Shown one piece after another: positions 5,301-6,775 of a stretch of 6,775 nucleotides of DNA; position 1 is the stretch's first letter; every line of letters starts with the position of its first letter. The position numbers and the translations under genes were made by a program. This DNA comes from Blastococcus sp. GTDB taxonomy: Bacteria; Actinomycetota; Actinomycetes; Mycobacteriales; Geodermatophilaceae. Under the pieces are notes generated by a model. It had not been told where the DNA came from. It saw only the letters and a program-made list of their open reading frames with translations, and searched no databases. The stretch is taken from NCBI GenBank assembly GCA_025963345.1, contig JAOPUS010000046.1, forward strand, positions 1 through 6,775. Reading direction: 5' to 3'.

Positions 5301-6077
5301 TCAGTCGGTCGGTACCCAGTGGGCGGGTCGCTTCTCCCGGAACGCCGCGATCCCCTCCTGGCCCTCGTCGCTCGCGAAGAAGTCGGCGGAGAGTTCCAGC
5401 AGGTCCCCGAACTGCAGCGGCGGTGCCCCGGCTCGCAGCAGCCGCTTGGTCTCGGCCAGCGCCGCCGGCGCACCCGCGGTCAGTTCGATCAATTGGGCGC
5501 GCAGTTCCCCGTCGACGTCGGCGTCGGGCACGACGAGGTCGACCAGCCCGCCGACGGCCGCCGTCGCCGCGTCGAAGACCTTGCCGGTGAGCATCAGCCG
5601 GTGGGCCATGTGCGGAACCATCCGGGGAAGCACCACAGCGGAGATGACGGCCGGCACCAGGCCGAGTCGTACCTCGGAGAAGGCGAACGTCGCCGACTCC
5701 GCTGCGACGACGACGTCGCAGGCGGCCAGCAGCCCCACGCCCCCCGCCCGAGCGGGCCCACGGACGACGGCGACCACTGGCTTCGGTGAGCTCCAGATCG
5801 ACTCGAGCAGGTCGGGGAACTCGCGCACGCCCTGGTCCTGCGCGCCGCCGCCGGCTGCCTCGGCGAGGTCCATCCCGGAGCAGAACACCCGGCCGGTGTG
5901 GTCGAGCACGATCACCCGCACCGCGTCGTCGGCGAGGGCCGCGGCGAGGGCGTCGCGCAGCTGCGCGCGCAGGGCCCGGGAGAGCGCGTTGCGGTTGGTG
6001 GGGGAGTCCAGGGTGAGCGTCGCGACGCCGCGCGAGACCGCCACCTGCACCACTCTGTCCGAAGTCACGTCCGGCAT
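5301..6077 (-). CDS. Enoyl-CoA hydratase/isomerase family protein (crotonase fold)
   Basis: A 258-residue crotonase-fold protein acting on acyl-CoA thioesters, probably hydrating an enoyl-CoA in fatty-acid or branched-chain amino-acid breakdown. GVATLTLDSPTNRNALS (17-33) is the classic N-terminal block. FCSGMDL (65-71) and AGGVGLLAACD (111-121) form the oxyanion-hole regions. SEVRLGLVPAVIS (134-146) carries Glu135, matching the first catalytic Glu of rat enoyl-CoA hydratase. At the place of the second Glu (AMEMVLTG in rat) this protein has AHRLMLTG, with Arg160. The LGLVPAVIS wording resembles methylglutaconyl-CoA hydratase-like members, so that activity is possible but not shown. ATG 6075-6077 is used here; GTG 6066-6068, three codons later, has a better-spaced AGGA and may be the real start. 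The stop is TGA. The gene is convergent with tetR and divergent from hemW. Confidence 0.92.
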   Translation of the reverse strand: MPDVTSDRVVQVAVSRGVATLTLDSPTNRNALSRALRAQLRDALAAALADDAVRVIVLDHTGRVFCSGMDLAEAAGGGAQDQGVREFPDLLESIWSSPKPVVAVVRGPARAGGVGLLAACDVVVAAESATFAFSEVRLGLVPAVISAVVLPRMVPHMAHRLMLTGKVFDAATAAVGGLVDLVVPDADVDGELRAQLIELTAGAPAALAETKRLLRAGAPPLQFGDLLELSADFFASDEGQEGIAAFREKRPAHWVPTD

Positions 6078-6132
6078 CCTGCCGGGCGGTGGCGGGGGCC
6101 AGCATCTCGGGAGCAGGGCACACTGGGAGCAG

Positions 6133-6775
6133 ATGAACACCGTCCTGCCGCTGCTTTCCGACTCGGGTCCGGCCCCCGGGTCACCCGGACCCGACCGGCT
6201 CCCCGACAGTGCCCGCGCCGGCCTGACGACGACGCCGTTCGGCCTCTACGTGCACGTGCCCTTCTGCGCGACCCGCTGCGGCTACTGCGACTTCAACACC
6301 TACACCTCCGACGAGCTGGGCCCCGGCGCCAACCGCGCCGAGTACGCCGGCACCGCGATCGCCGAGCTGCGCCGCGCCGCGCTGACCTTGGGTCCTGACC
6401 TGCCGTCGATCTCCACCGTGTTCGTCGGCGGGGGCACGCCCACACTGCTGCCGGCCGACGACCTCGCCGCCGTTCTTGCGGCAGCCCGCGACCTGTTCCC
6501 CATGGACGACGACGTCGAGGTGACCACCGAGGCCAACCCCGAGTCGGTCACCCCCGCCTCGCTGGCCCGCCTGCGCGAGGCCGGCTTCACCCGGGTCAGC
6601 CTCGGCATGCAGTCCGCCGCCGAGCACGTGCTCGCCGTCCTGGACCGCCGGCACACCCCCGGCCGGGCGGTCGAGGCCGCGCACGAGGCCCGCGCCGCCG
6701 GCTTCGAGCACGTCAACCTCGACCTCATCTACGGCGCGCCGGGGGAGACCGACGCCGACTGGGCCGCCTCCCTCG
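6133..6775 (+). CDS. hemW: Radical SAM heme chaperone HemW-like protein, 3' end cut by the window
   Basis: The first 214 codons of a radical SAM protein of the HemW/HemN-like family. HemW binds heme and a 4Fe-4S cluster and is thought to deliver heme to respiratory proteins; it was long annotated as oxygen-independent coproporphyrinogen III oxidase, an activity HemW lacks. FGLYVHVPFCATRCGYCDFNTY contains the CxxxCxxC cluster motif (Cys45, Cys49, Cys52) followed by the family's DFNTY. VFVGGGTPTLL (GGGTPT at 99-104) is the SAM-binding glycine motif; TTEANPES and RVSLGMQS are further family blocks. The disordered Pro/Gly-rich first 33 residues are common in actinobacterial versions. ATG 6133 has GGGAG three bases upstream, a rather short spacing. 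The HemW-specific C-terminal heme-binding region lies beyond the window, so HemW over HemN rests on the N-terminal wording. Confidence 0.9.
   Translation, partial: MNTVLPLLSDSGPAPGSPGPDRLPDSARAGLTTTPFGLYVHVPFCATRCGYCDFNTYTSDELGPGANRAEYAGTAIAELRRAALTLGPDLPSISTVFVGGGTPTLLPADDLAAVLAAARDLFPMDDDVEVTTEANPESVTPASLARLREAGFTRVSLGMQSAAEHVLAVLDRRHTPGRAVEAAHEARAAGFEHVNLDLIYGAPGETDADWAASL

Noticed and set aside
5272..6123. A 283-residue open frame overlapping the crotonase gene on the same strand
   Set aside because: It is an Arg-rich shadow in another frame; the 5301-6077 frame has every family motif.
6078..6140. Upstream extension of the crotonase gene to an ATG at 6138-6140
   Set aside because: It would overlap the hemW start, and the added MFICSQCALLPRCWPPPPPGR is not crotonase-like.

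Overview
The window is very GC-rich bacterial DNA with GTG starts, apparently leaderless genes and actinobacterial-type protein sequences. The most informative element is a selenocysteine (Sec) cassette: selD (minus strand), then divergently the Sec tRNA gene selC, selA and selB. The selC anticodon loop reads CTCTAAA, so the anticodon is CUA instead of the usual UCA. This tRNA should therefore insert Sec at UAG (amber), not UGA. UAG-decoding Sec tRNAs have been reported from Geodermatophilus and Blastococcus (Mukai, Söll and colleagues, 2016, recalled from memory). An actinobacterium of the Geodermatophilaceae or a close relative is my best guess for the source, but this rests on recall and no search was run.

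Layout: selD 5-1012 (-), a 23-bp divergent gap, selC 1036-1131 (+), selA 1161-2477 (+), and selB 2468-4213 (+), which overlaps selA by 10 bp. These four genes form a complete bacterial Sec route: SelD makes selenophosphate, SelA converts seryl-tRNASec to selenocysteyl-tRNASec, and SelB delivers it to the ribosome at a recoded stop codon followed by a SECIS hairpin. No selenoprotein gene is visible here; SelD itself carries Cys at its active site. The client, most probably a formate dehydrogenase, must lie elsewhere.

After selB, three bases away and convergent, is a small monooxygenase-like or dimeric alpha/beta-barrel protein (4217-4522, -). It is divergent from a TetR-family regulator (4582-5235, +), and the 59-bp gap between them is full of TTCGG half-sites that look like a shared operator. 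Next, convergent with tetR, is a crotonase-fold enoyl-CoA hydratase/isomerase (5301-6077, -). A divergent hemW-like radical SAM gene (6133 onward, +) runs off the window end. These last four genes have no evident link to selenium.

All six complete protein genes end in TGA and none in TAG. This fits UGA being a true stop and UAG being the codon given to Sec, although TGA is the commonest stop in such GC-rich genomes anyway. No stretch longer than about 65 bases lacks a gene.
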